This document shows, in pieces, positions 23,603 to 32,739 of a stretch of 34,350 bases of DNA. Origin of the DNA: JALWZX01 sp964506905 (GTDB lineage: Bacteria; Patescibacteriota; WWE3; 2-01-FULL-39-13); assembly GCA_964506905.1 (NCBI GenBank), contig CAZDNW010000067.1, positions 1 through 34,350 of the forward strand, written 5' to 3'. The notes under the pieces were generated by a model, which saw only the letters and a program-made list of their open reading frames with translations, was not told the origin of the DNA and did no database searches. A program made the position numbers and the translations under genes. Numbering within the stretch: the stretch's first letter is position 1; the number at the start of each line of letters is the position of its first letter.

Positions 23603-24919
23603 ATGGAATACGAAATTATATTAGGATTAGAAATACATATGCAACTAAACACCCAGTCTAAAATGTTTTGTGGGTGCAAAAATGATCCATTTTTTTCTGA
23701 ACCGAATGAGAATGTATGTCCTGTATGTTTAGGATTACCAGGTGCAATGCCGGTGCCAAATAAAGATGCATTACTTAAAGCACAAAGATTTGTCAGAGCT
23801 GTTGGTAGTAAATTAAATACAAACATTATTTACGAAAGAAAAAATTATTTTTATCCAGATTTACCAAAAGGGTTTCAGCTTACATGTCCACATAACCCAG
23901 TTGGAATCGGTGGCGAAATAGATTTGAGTTATTATTTAGATAAGAATTCCTCACAAAAAGATGGAGTAGTAAGGTTTAGAGAAATACATTTGGAAGAAGA
24001 TACAGCAAAATCTATGCATAAAGATGGCAAAACTTTTATAGATTTTAATAAATCTGGTGTACCTCTATTAGAAATTGTTACAGAACCCGATTTTAGAGAT
24101 ATAGAATTTGCAGTTAAATATTGTAAAGAATTGCAATTAATCGCAAGATTTACAAATGTCAGTGAAGCGGATATGGAAAAAGGAAATATGAGGTTAGAAG
24201 CAAATATATCCGTTAGAAAAGTAGGAGAAACTGAATTACCCGATTATAGAGTAGAACTTAAAAATATAAATTCTTTTACCTTTATGAAAAAAGCTTTGCA
24301 ATATGAGGTAGATAGACAAATTAAAGCTTTAAGAAAAGGTGAAACATTATATCAAGAAACAAGAGGATTTAATCCTGAAACGGGCGAGACATTTGTACAA
24401 AGAACAAAAGAAGATGCTCATGATTATAGATATTTTCCAGAACCAGATATTCCGCCAATTTTTGTTGACGAAGAATGGCTAAATAAAGTAATGAGTGAAG
24501 AATTAATATTACCTTCAGATATTAGAAGAGATTTACAAGAGGTAGGATTAAATAAAGATTACATTAATTCTTTAATGAAAGATAAAGAAAGATATATGGT
24601 ATACAAAGAGTTGGTTGAGATGGGGTATAAACCTTCTAAAGCAGCTAATTTGGTTGTAAACGAAGCAGGCTACAAAGATAAATCAGCAAATGAAATAGAT
24701 AGTGCAGAAAAGGAAAAAGAATCAAGTAAAATATCATCAGAAAGTGAGTTAGAAAAGATAATTGAACAAATTGTTAGCGAAAATGAAAAAGCAGTAAATG
24801 ATTATAAATCTGGTAATGAAAATTCATTGCAATTTTTAATCGGACAAGTTATGAAGGCAACAAAAGGTAAAGCTGATGTATCGGTTGCTAGAAAGATTCT
24901 CTTGACACATTTAAAATAA
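23603..24919 (+). CDS. gatB: Aspartyl/glutamyl-tRNA amidotransferase subunit B
   Basis: 438 residues, shorter than the common 470-490. The catalytic cradle domain begins YEIILGLEIHMQLNTQSKMFCGC, with CGC and CPVC as zinc ligands, and includes ALPKGFQ-type YPDLPKGFQLT and VPLLEIVTEPDFRD. ARGFxxxxGxT is seen as TRGFNPETGET, and YRYFPEPDIPP is intact. The helical linker and YqeY-like tail (about 310-438) are shortened, with a charged low-complexity patch KSANEIDSAEKEKESSKISS in place of part of the helical domain. GatB phosphorylates the tRNA-bound Glu/Asp and amidates it. Third and last gene of the operon. Confidence 0.96.
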   Translation: MEYEIILGLEIHMQLNTQSKMFCGCKNDPFFSEPNENVCPVCLGLPGAMPVPNKDALLKAQRFVRAVGSKLNTNIIYERKNYFYPDLPKGFQLTCPHNPVGIGGEIDLSYYLDKNSSQKDGVVRFREIHLEEDTAKSMHKDGKTFIDFNKSGVPLLEIVTEPDFRDIEFAVKYCKELQLIARFTNVSEADMEKGNMRLEANISVRKVGETELPDYRVELKNINSFTFMKKALQYEVDRQIKALRKGETLYQETRGFNPETGETFVQRTKEDAHDYRYFPEPDIPPIFVDEEWLNKVMSEELILPSDIRRDLQEVGLNKDYINSLMKDKERYMVYKELVEMGYKPSKAANLVVNEAGYKDKSANEIDSAEKEKESSKISSESELEKIIEQIVSENEKAVNDYKSGNENSLQFLIGQVMKATKGKADVSVARKILLTHLK

Positions 24920-24970
24920 TTTGTATTAATAATACAATATATTGTGTTTTAGCTAATCACTAAATACTAG

Positions 24971-26725
24971 ATGTTAGGTCGTAAAACCAGTCTTAAAAAG
25001 AATAAAAACGCACCTAACGATTTTATAATCGGCGATGAGAATTCCCCAAATTTAATAAAAATAAAGAATAATATGAAGACAGATTTTATATTTGTTTCTG
25101 GTGGTGTTATGTCGGGTTTAGGAAAAGGTCTATGTGCTGCATCTTTAGGGCTGTTGTTGAAAAGGCGTGGGTATAGTGTAAGTTCATTAAAATGTGAAAA
25201 CTATTTAAATATCGATTCTGGTACGATTAATCCAATCGAACATGGTGATCCATTTTTAACCGATGATGGGTTAGAGGCTGATATGGATCTTGGCACTTAT
25301 GAAAGAATTTTAAATCAAGATATAACAAAAGATAGTTATGTTACAAAAGGTATGATTTTTAATGAGATTATTCAAAAAGAGCGAAGAATGTATTACGAGG
25401 GTGAGGATGTTGAGGATATACCGCATGTAGTAAATGAAATACTTGATAGATTCTATAATGCAGCAAAGGATTCTGATTTTTGTATTATTGAGATTGGTGG
25501 AACTGCAGGCGAATATCAAAATGTTTTATACTATGAAGCTTCTAGAATTTTAAGAACTTTATATCCAAATTCTGTGGCTAATGTTCATGTAAGTTATATT
25601 CCAGTACCTCAGCATTTAGGTGAACCAAAAACAAAACCAACTCAAATGTCTGTAAGAACTTTAATGTCTATGGGAATTCACCCGGATTTCTTGGTTTTAA
25701 GATCTCCTGTAGAACTCGATAAGCGAAGAAGATATTTATTAGGTATGAAAACAAGTATAAACGGAAACCATGTATTTATGGCGCAAGATTTAGACAATAT
25801 ATATGAACTTCCATTAAGATTTTTAGATCAAGAATTTGATAAAAGAGTTTTAGAATATTTTGGAAAACCAATTAGAAGAATAAAAATAAACGACTGGAAA
25901 TCTTTAATGAAAAAAATAAATAAATCAAGGAAAAAGAAAACCACAATAGCGATTGTTGGAAAATATTTTACGAAAAATGATGGTGATTATGAATTGGTAG
26001 ATTCTTATCATGCCTTGATTGAAGCTATAAAGCATGCAAGTTGGAATGTTGATATAGATGTAAATTTAAAGTTTATTAATACAAACAACTATGATGAAAA
26101 TTTTGAAAAACAGTTTAAAGATATTGATGGAATTATTGTGCCCATAGGTTGGGGAAAAAGAGGTACAAAAGGTAAATTAGCTGCAATTAAATATGCAAGG
26201 GAAAATAAAGTACCATATTTAGGACTTTGTTATGGAATGCAACTTGCGTGCGTTGAATATGCGCAAAATGTTTTAAAGTTAGAGGATGCTAACTCTGAAG
26301 AAATAAAAGCTACCGCTAAAAATAAGATAATACATAGTATTCCATTTAATGAAAAATATCAGGTAATAAAGGGCGAAGGTGTTTCAATGCGATTAGGTGC
26401 ATACGAATGTAAATTGAAGCCAAAAACATTAGCATTCAAAATATACGATAAACATAATGGTTTTATAGACAAAAAGAATCGATTAATAAGTGAAAGACAT
26501 AGACACAGATATGAGTTTAACAATGAATATAGAGAAATCTTCGAAAAAAGCGGATTTATCTTTTCAGGGACTTCACCTGATGACTTTTTTGTGGAATATA
26601 TAGAGCTACCTAAAGATAAGCATCCGTTTTTTATTGCTACTCAAGCACATCCAGAATATAAATCTAGACCAATTAAACCGCATCCCGTATTTATAGAATT
26701 TTTAAAAGCTTCATATAAATCTTAA
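24971..26725 (+). CDS. pyrG: Divergent CTP synthase
   Basis: 584 residues. The first 34 form a basic, non-conserved extension; the ATG at 25073 (MKTDFIFVSGG) would give a normal-length start and is a real alternative. The synthase domain keeps GLGKGLCAASLGLLLKRRG, TDDGLEADMDLGTYER, EIGGTAGE and GEPKTKPTQMS. However, the near-invariant DPYxNVDPGTM appears as ENYLNIDSGTI (76-86). The glutaminase domain has nucleophile Cys420 (GLCYGMQ) and His560/Glu562 (AHPEYKSRP). The oxyanion strand, usually PGGFGxRG, reads PIGWGKRG (391-398). It makes CTP from UTP, ATP and glutamine. Catalytic residues of both domains remain, so it should be active, but substrate-pocket changes are many. Confidence 0.88.
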   Translation: MLGRKTSLKKNKNAPNDFIIGDENSPNLIKIKNNMKTDFIFVSGGVMSGLGKGLCAASLGLLLKRRGYSVSSLKCENYLNIDSGTINPIEHGDPFLTDDGLEADMDLGTYERILNQDITKDSYVTKGMIFNEIIQKERRMYYEGEDVEDIPHVVNEILDRFYNAAKDSDFCIIEIGGTAGEYQNVLYYEASRILRTLYPNSVANVHVSYIPVPQHLGEPKTKPTQMSVRTLMSMGIHPDFLVLRSPVELDKRRRYLLGMKTSINGNHVFMAQDLDNIYELPLRFLDQEFDKRVLEYFGKPIRRIKINDWKSLMKKINKSRKKKTTIAIVGKYFTKNDGDYELVDSYHALIEAIKHASWNVDIDVNLKFINTNNYDENFEKQFKDIDGIIVPIGWGKRGTKGKLAAIKYARENKVPYLGLCYGMQLACVEYAQNVLKLEDANSEEIKATAKNKIIHSIPFNEKYQVIKGEGVSMRLGAYECKLKPKTLAFKIYDKHNGFIDKKNRLISERHRHRYEFNNEYREIFEKSGFIFSGTSPDDFFVEYIELPKDKHPFFIATQAHPEYKSRPIKPHPVFIEFLKASYKS

Positions 26726-26825
26726 GATAAATATTGATTTAATGAACCTATTATTAAGCTTATAACTTATAGAAACTAAAACTAGGTGAGTTTTAATGCT
26801 ATTAGTGTAAAATAATAATTAAGAT

Positions 26826-29800
26826 ATGGCAGACTCGCAAAAAAACTCGCAAATTCCAAACTTTGTGCATTTACATGTGCACTCAGAATTTTCAATGCTT
26901 GATGGATTAAATAGAATTCCCAAACTTGTAGAAAAGGTGAAAAATTCTGGTATGAATTCAGTGGCATTAACAGATCACGGTGTTTTATATGGAACATATG
27001 AATTTGTAGAAGCTTGTAACAAAAACGAAATTAAACCAATTATTGGGGTAGAGATGTATATATCCCCCAAAGAGCGAACTATAAGAGAAGAAATTAACGG
27101 TATAAAATATTATCATCTAGTTTTACTGGCGAAAAATTTAGAAGGCTATCATAATTTGGTTAAACTTATTTCTATTGGGCATTTAGAAGGAATGTACTAT
27201 AAACCTAGGGTAGATAGGGAAATATTAGAAAAATATTCAAAAGGTATAATTTGTACTAGTGCTTGTTCTGCTAGCCCTTTAGGTAAACATTTTGAAAGAG
27301 GTGAATTAGATAAGGCAAAAGATTGGTTGGAATTCTTACATAATACTTTTAAAAATGATTTCTATTTGGAATTGCAAAGGCATGGTTTATTACCTAATGA
27401 TGAATTACCTGATAATGCCGAAGGTATATATAACGACGAACAGTATGAATTTTTAAAATTTCAGTCAAGACTAAATAAACAATTAATAGAATGGTCAAAA
27501 GAATATAATATTTCCCTAATTGCTAGTACAGATGCACATTATTTAGATGCCGAAGATGAATTTACACAAGAAGTGGTTTTTGCTATAAAAGATGGAAAAA
27601 CTCTTGATGATCCTACAAGACGGTTACCATACAAACATACTTATATAAAAACGCCTGAAGAAATGTTTGAAGCTTTTAGTGATATCCCTGAAGTGCTCGA
27701 AAATACACAAAAATTAGCGGATACAGTTGAAGAATATTCAATTGTATATGATAGAAATGAAACCCAACCAAGGTATCCATATTTACCAAAAGGAGTTACT
27801 CCCAAAGAAGAATTAAGAAGGCAGGCTTATGAAGGTGCTAAAAAGAGGTATGGAAAAATAACAGATGAAATAAAGGAGAGATTGGATTATGAATTAGATT
27901 TAATTGATAAAAAGGGATATTCTGATTATTTCTTAGTTACTTCTGACTATGTTAAATGGGCTAGACAAAATGGAATTGTTGTATCAATGCGTGGTTCTGG
28001 AACATCATCGGTTGTTGCGTACTCTATTGAAATTACAAATATTGACCCAATTTGGTGGGGTTTAATGTTTGCTAGATTCTTAAATCCCAATAGACCCTCA
28101 CCGCCTGATTTTGATTTAGATTTGGCAGATTCTGAGAGAGATAGAGTTTTTGAATATGTAAGATCCAAATATGGGGAAGATAACTTTGTGTTTATTTGTA
28201 CTTTTGGGCGATTAATGACTAAAGCTGCAATAAGAGATGTTTGTAGGGTTATGGGAATTGATTTACAAATAGCAGATAATTTATCAAAAATGGTACCAGT
28301 TAAGTTTGGTACTGCATATTCAATTGAGGAAACAATGGAAGCTGTACCTGAATTTAAATCGATAATCCAATCTGATTCAAAATTACACGAAATGGTTAAA
28401 ATTGTAGAAAAAATCTCCGGAATGAAAAGACATTTGTCTAAACATCCATGTGCAACTTTAATAACACCAAAACCTGTTACTGATTTTGTACCAGTTCAAC
28501 TAGAACCCGGTGGTGGAACAGATTCAGTTATGACACAATTTGAAGGTGGATGGATAGAAGCTGCTGGATTAATGAAATTTGATTTTCTAGGTTTGGCAAA
28601 TTTGACAATTATAGGTAAAACTCTTGAGGCTATAAACAAGGGGAAGCCAAAAGAAGAGTGGTTGACAATTGATAACATTCCCGTTGATGACGAAGAAACA
28701 CTTGAGTTATTTAGGCGAGGTGATACTACATCTGTGTTTCAATTTGAAAGTGCAGGAATGAAGAGATTTTTAAGAGAATTACAACCAGAATCAATTCGAG
28801 ACCTATGTTTTTTAAATGCAGCATATAGACCCGGACCTATGGAACTTATTCCAGAGGCTATAAAAGTTAAACATGGAGAAAAAGAGGCCGAATATTTAGT
28901 TCCAGAACTTAAACCTATATTAGAGGAAACTTACGGGGTTATTATCTATCAAGAGCAAATAATGCGTATAGCTGTTGAAATTTCAAATTATAAATCTATG
29001 GGGGATGCCGATAATTTGAGAAGAGCAGTAGCTAAAAAGAAAAAGGACAAAATGGCTTACGAAGAGCCTAGATTTAAACAGGGTATGATAGAAAAGGGAT
29101 ATACGAAAGAACAGGCTGACGCATTATGGAATTATCTATTACCTTTTGCCAACTATGGATTTCCCAAAGCACATTCTGCGATGTATTCTGTGGTGGCATT
29201 TTGGACTGCTTATTTGAAGGTTCATTATCCATTGCAGTTTATGAGTGCAAGATTAACTGCAGATATGAATAAACCAGATAAGTTGGTTGTGGCGTTAAAA
29301 GAAACTAAAGAAATGGGAATTGAAATACTTTCACCTGATATAAATAAAAGTAAGGCTTCGTTTGAACCAGAGGGTGATATGCAAATTAGATATGGATTAA
29401 ATGGAATTAAAAATGTTGGGCATAATGTAGTTGAAGATATAATAAAAGAAAGAGAAGAAGGCGGAGATTTTAAAAATTTGGACGATTTATGCTTAAGAGT
29501 TTCTTCTATTAATTCAAGAACACTTGAAGCGTTAATTAAAGTTGGTGCCCTTTCTGATTTTGGAGAAAGAGCACAGTTATTAGCAGTATATCAACAAGCT
29601 TTAAATAACGCATCTAAAGAAGCAAAAATGCGTGATTCTGGACAACTTGGAATGTTTGGAAGTTCAAATGATTCCTCAGGGATTCCAACCGTATCTACAA
29701 CTTTGCCTAATGTCGAACCGATAACCACTGCTGAAAAGTTAAATTGGGAAAAAGAACTGTTAGGAATTTATTTTACAGCTCATCCATTACAAGAGGCGAT

Positions 29801-30407
29801 TGATAAATTAAAGGAAAAGGGTATAAAACCAATAAGTGAAGCAGGGTGTAATGATGGAAAAAATATCATTGCTACGGCAATAATTACTGATACAAAAAGG
29901 ATTACTACTAAAAAAGGTGATCCTATGGCGTTTTTATATCTTGATGATATGTCGCATACGTATGACGGAGTTTTGTTTCCTAAAACTTATAAGGATTATT
30001 TTGATAAGATAGAAATTGGTAAGCCAATTGTTTTTTTAGGAAAATGCAATGAAAGAAATGAAAGATTAAGCATAATAATAAATAAATTTGAGTCAGTTGA
30101 AAAAATTTTGGATGGATCTGTAAAACTTAAAATAAATGGTAGAACTGAAAAGATTGAGAACACCGTTAAGAATTCCACAAACAAAAAGGTTGCAACACTA
30201 TTTTTAAACGAAAATGCAGACTCTAATGATTTAGTGCAACTTAAAGATATTTTATTAGAAAACCCTGGAAATTATGCTATAAAAATAAGCTTATTTAGAG
30301 AGGGTAAACAGAGAACATTTAAGCTAAAACGAACAGTAAGTAAGGAGATTTTAACAGGAGTTATTTCTAAACTTTCGATAGTTGATAATATAGAATTTTC
30401 AGATTAA
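26826..30407 (+). CDS. dnaE: DNA polymerase III alpha subunit
   Basis: 1193 residues, standard length. The PHP domain opens with HLHVHSEFSMLDG (His15, His17, His19) and TDHG, and later has STDAHYLDAED, so the metal-binding set seems intact, unlike E. coli. Catalytic aspartates of the C-family palm are Asp428 and Asp430 (PPDFDLDLADSERD) and Asp586 (KFDFLGL). Fingers, HhH and OB regions follow (IIATAIITDTKRITTKKGDPMAFLYLDD). The clamp-binding motif is QLGMF (940-944). It is the replicative polymerase; with an intact PHP site it may have metal-dependent proofreading. A TAAAAT at 26808-26813 lies 12 nt before the ATG. Confidence 0.97.
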   Translation: MADSQKNSQIPNFVHLHVHSEFSMLDGLNRIPKLVEKVKNSGMNSVALTDHGVLYGTYEFVEACNKNEIKPIIGVEMYISPKERTIREEINGIKYYHLVLLAKNLEGYHNLVKLISIGHLEGMYYKPRVDREILEKYSKGIICTSACSASPLGKHFERGELDKAKDWLEFLHNTFKNDFYLELQRHGLLPNDELPDNAEGIYNDEQYEFLKFQSRLNKQLIEWSKEYNISLIASTDAHYLDAEDEFTQEVVFAIKDGKTLDDPTRRLPYKHTYIKTPEEMFEAFSDIPEVLENTQKLADTVEEYSIVYDRNETQPRYPYLPKGVTPKEELRRQAYEGAKKRYGKITDEIKERLDYELDLIDKKGYSDYFLVTSDYVKWARQNGIVVSMRGSGTSSVVAYSIEITNIDPIWWGLMFARFLNPNRPSPPDFDLDLADSERDRVFEYVRSKYGEDNFVFICTFGRLMTKAAIRDVCRVMGIDLQIADNLSKMVPVKFGTAYSIEETMEAVPEFKSIIQSDSKLHEMVKIVEKISGMKRHLSKHPCATLITPKPVTDFVPVQLEPGGGTDSVMTQFEGGWIEAAGLMKFDFLGLANLTIIGKTLEAINKGKPKEEWLTIDNIPVDDEETLELFRRGDTTSVFQFESAGMKRFLRELQPESIRDLCFLNAAYRPGPMELIPEAIKVKHGEKEAEYLVPELKPILEETYGVIIYQEQIMRIAVEISNYKSMGDADNLRRAVAKKKKDKMAYEEPRFKQGMIEKGYTKEQADALWNYLLPFANYGFPKAHSAMYSVVAFWTAYLKVHYPLQFMSARLTADMNKPDKLVVALKETKEMGIEILSPDINKSKASFEPEGDMQIRYGLNGIKNVGHNVVEDIIKEREEGGDFKNLDDLCLRVSSINSRTLEALIKVGALSDFGERAQLLAVYQQALNNASKEAKMRDSGQLGMFGSSNDSSGIPTVSTTLPNVEPITTAEKLNWEKELLGIYFTAHPLQEAIDKLKEKGIKPISEAGCNDGKNIIATAIITDTKRITTKKGDPMAFLYLDDMSHTYDGVLFPKTYKDYFDKIEIGKPIVFLGKCNERNERLSIIINKFESVEKILDGSVKLKINGRTEKIENTVKNSTNKKVATLFLNENADSNDLVQLKDILLENPGNYAIKISLFREGKQRTFKLKRTVSKEILTGVISKLSIVDNIEFSD

Positions 30408-30452
30408 ATTAAGAAATTTCTAGTGTATAATGTGTATACTATGATGTTGCTG

Positions 30453-30479
30453 TTAGCAGTTGACATCATAGAGTGCTAG
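30453..30479 (+). promoter_or_regulatory. CIRCE-like operator (HrcA-type) over the clp promoter
   Basis: TTAGCAGTT, exactly 9 bp, GAGTGCTAG. Against the CIRCE consensus TTAGCACTC-N9-GAGTGCTAA it matches 15 of 18 positions with the correct spacing. The left arm ends within the -35 and the right arm lies between -35 and -10, the right place for repression. A perfect 9-bp inverted repeat CTATGATGT/ACATCATAG (30439-30447 and 30463-30471) overlaps it. Confidence 0.65.
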
Positions 30480-30486
30480 TTATAAT
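30460..30486 (+). promoter_or_regulatory. Promoter of the clpE/clpC-like gene
   Basis: Consensus TTGACA (30460-30465) and consensus TATAAT (30481-30486) with a 15-bp spacer; TAATAT two bases on would give 17 bp. The ATG is 11 nt after TATAAT, so the mRNA would have almost no leader. Confidence 0.6.
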
Positions 30487-30497
30487 ATATAAGTACT

Positions 30498-32612
30498 ATG
30501 GTAGTTTGCAGTAATTGTAGAAAACGCGAAGCAAGACACCAAACAGTAATGAATATAGATGGTAGAACTGTTTATGTTGCATTATGTGATGTTTGCTTTG
30601 CTAAATTAAAAAAACAAACAGAAAATACAAGTGCCTTAGATCAGTTTAGCCGTGATCTTACAGAACTTGCTCGAATCGGAAAATTAGATCCTGTTATTGG
30701 TCGTGATAAAGAAATCGATAGAGTGATACATATATTATCAAGAAGAACTAAAAATAATCCTGTTTTAATAGGTGAGCCCGGTGTTGGTAAAACTGCAATT
30801 GTTGAAGGCTTAGCAATTAAAATTGCAGATCAGACTGTACCAGAACCATTAAGACAAAAAAGAGTTGTGTCATTAGATTTAGCAGGAATGCTCGCGGGAA
30901 CCGTTCACAGAGGTTCTTTTGAAAAAAGATTAAAGAATGTAATAGAAGAAGTTATTGCTACACAAGGGCAAGTAATCTTATTTATAGATGAAATACATAC
31001 ACTAATAGGAGCTGGTAGTGCCCAAGGTTCTATGGATGCAGCAAATATTTTAAAACCTTATTTATCAAGAGGAGAATTGCAAGTAGTTGGGGCAACAACG
31101 ATTAAAGAATATAGAAAGATTGAAAATGATGCAGCTTTGGAAAGAAGATTTCAACAAGTATTAATTGAAGAACCAAGTTTAGAGCATACTGAGAAAATAT
31201 TATTGGGGTTAAGATCAAGGTATGAGAAACACCATAACATACATATATCTCAAGAAGCAATTGATTCATCAGTTAAGTTATCTGCTAGATATATAACAGA
31301 TAAGTTTTTACCTGATAAAGCAATTGATTTAATAGATGAAGCAGGTGCTGCGTTAAGATTGCAAATAGCAGGACAAGAGCCAGATACATTAAAAGAGGTA
31401 AATGCTCAGCTAGACAAAATAAATATTAAAATAGCAAAGGAAACTGATGAAGATAAAAGAACAAAACTAGAAGAAGAAAAATTAGAATTAGAAAAAGTAA
31501 AAAAGGAATTAACAGATTTGTGGACCAAGACAAAACTTGAAACTGTTCCAACGTTAACCAGTGAACATGTTGCCAGTGTTGTTTCAAGTGCCACTGGAAT
31601 TCCACTTAGTGAATTAACAAAAAATGAGAAGAAACGATTAAAAGATTTAGAAAAAGAACTTAAAAAGAGAGTTGTTGGGCAAGATGATGCTGTGGAAATC
31701 GTATCTCAGGCTATTAGGCGAGCTAGAACTGGTATAAAGCCAATAAATAGACCAATAGGTACATTTATGTTTTTAGGTCCAACTGGTGTTGGCAAAACAG
31801 AATTAGCAAAAGCATTAGCTGATGTAATGTATGGTTCAGAAGATTACTTGATACGAGTTGATATGAGTGAATTAAGTGAAAAGCATGCTGTATCAAGATT
31901 GATTGGTGCTCCACCGGGATATGTTGGATATGAAGAAGGTGGCGGTTTAACTGAAAAAGTTAGAAGAAAACAATTTAGTGTTGTGTTATTTGATGAAATA
32001 GAAAAAGCACACCCAGAAATATTTAATTCATTATTACAAATACTTGATGATGGAATTTTAACTGATCATCATGGAAGAACAGTTAGTTTTAAAAATACGA
32101 TAATAATAATGACTTCAAACGTTGGATCAGAATATTTGAAAAAAGGAAAAATTGGGTTTTCTGAAGTTGAAATGAATGAGGTTACATTAGACGAAGTGGA
32201 TGAAGTTCATATGCAGATAAAAGAAAAAGTGCAAGAATCACTAGAATCAAGATTTAGGCCAGAATTCCTAAATAGAATCGATGATATTGTGGTATTTAAG
32301 CCATTAAGTAGAAGTGCAGTTGAGAAAATTGTTGATATACAAATTGACGAATTAAATGATTTAATTGCTGATAATGAATATCGGGTAAAATTAACCGCAA
32401 AAGCAAAGAAGTATTTAGTTGAACACGGTTACAGTTTAGAAATGGGTGCAAGACCACTTAAAAGATTAATTCAAAAGGAAATTGAAAACCAGATATCTAA
32501 TTTGATAATCGAAGACAAGGTGGCCAAGGGTGACATTATTGAAGTGGATGCAACAAAAACAGGCTTAAATCTTAAAGTTAAAAAACCATCTAAAACTAAA
32601 GTTACTGTTTAA
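30498..32612 (+). CDS. ClpE/ClpC-like AAA+ unfoldase with N-terminal zinc finger
   Basis: 704 residues. An N-terminal zinc finger CSNC ... CDVC (Cys4, 7, 30, 33) replaces the double Clp-N domain, as in ClpE. AAA-1 has Walker A GEPGVGKT (92-99) and Walker B LFIDE (Asp164, Glu165). A middle coiled coil spans about 295-345. AAA-2 has GPTGVGKT (427-434), LFDE (Asp499, Glu500) and APPGYVGYEEGG. An IGF tripeptide at 552-554 sits where ClpC/ClpA carry the ClpP-docking loop, so it should feed ClpP; clpP is not in the window. The middle domain is shorter than in ClpB, which rules out a disaggregase. A CIRCE-like operator over the promoter suggests heat-shock control by HrcA. Confidence 0.93.
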   Translation: MVVCSNCRKREARHQTVMNIDGRTVYVALCDVCFAKLKKQTENTSALDQFSRDLTELARIGKLDPVIGRDKEIDRVIHILSRRTKNNPVLIGEPGVGKTAIVEGLAIKIADQTVPEPLRQKRVVSLDLAGMLAGTVHRGSFEKRLKNVIEEVIATQGQVILFIDEIHTLIGAGSAQGSMDAANILKPYLSRGELQVVGATTIKEYRKIENDAALERRFQQVLIEEPSLEHTEKILLGLRSRYEKHHNIHISQEAIDSSVKLSARYITDKFLPDKAIDLIDEAGAALRLQIAGQEPDTLKEVNAQLDKINIKIAKETDEDKRTKLEEEKLELEKVKKELTDLWTKTKLETVPTLTSEHVASVVSSATGIPLSELTKNEKKRLKDLEKELKKRVVGQDDAVEIVSQAIRRARTGIKPINRPIGTFMFLGPTGVGKTELAKALADVMYGSEDYLIRVDMSELSEKHAVSRLIGAPPGYVGYEEGGGLTEKVRRKQFSVVLFDEIEKAHPEIFNSLLQILDDGILTDHHGRTVSFKNTIIIMTSNVGSEYLKKGKIGFSEVEMNEVTLDEVDEVHMQIKEKVQESLESRFRPEFLNRIDDIVVFKPLSRSAVEKIVDIQIDELNDLIADNEYRVKLTAKAKKYLVEHGYSLEMGARPLKRLIQKEIENQISNLIIEDKVAKGDIIEVDATKTGLNLKVKKPSKTKVTV

Positions 32613-32624
32613 TTGAAAGTTTTT

Positions 32625-32660
32625 AGGGCGGGCAACAATTTATTGTTGCCCGCCCTTTAT
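32625..32660 (+). terminator. Rho-independent terminator after the clp gene
   Basis: A 14-bp perfect stem (32625-32638 with 32643-32656) has a TTTA loop, followed by a short T stretch (TTATG). The T tract is weak but the stem is very strong. Confidence 0.85.
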
Positions 32661-32703
32661 GTAACAAGTACTTGCTGATAATTTTTCTTATTGATACAAT
32701 ACC

Positions 32704-32732
32704 TTGTCAATCATAGTAAAATAAGTTAAAAT
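32704..32732 (+). promoter_or_regulatory. Promoter of rplS (leaderless-type)
   Basis: TTGTCA (32704-32709), exact 17-bp spacer, TAAAAT (32727-32732), then 7 nt to the GTG at 32740, so transcription should start at or next to the start codon. Confidence 0.6.
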
Positions 32733-32739
32733 ACGCATC

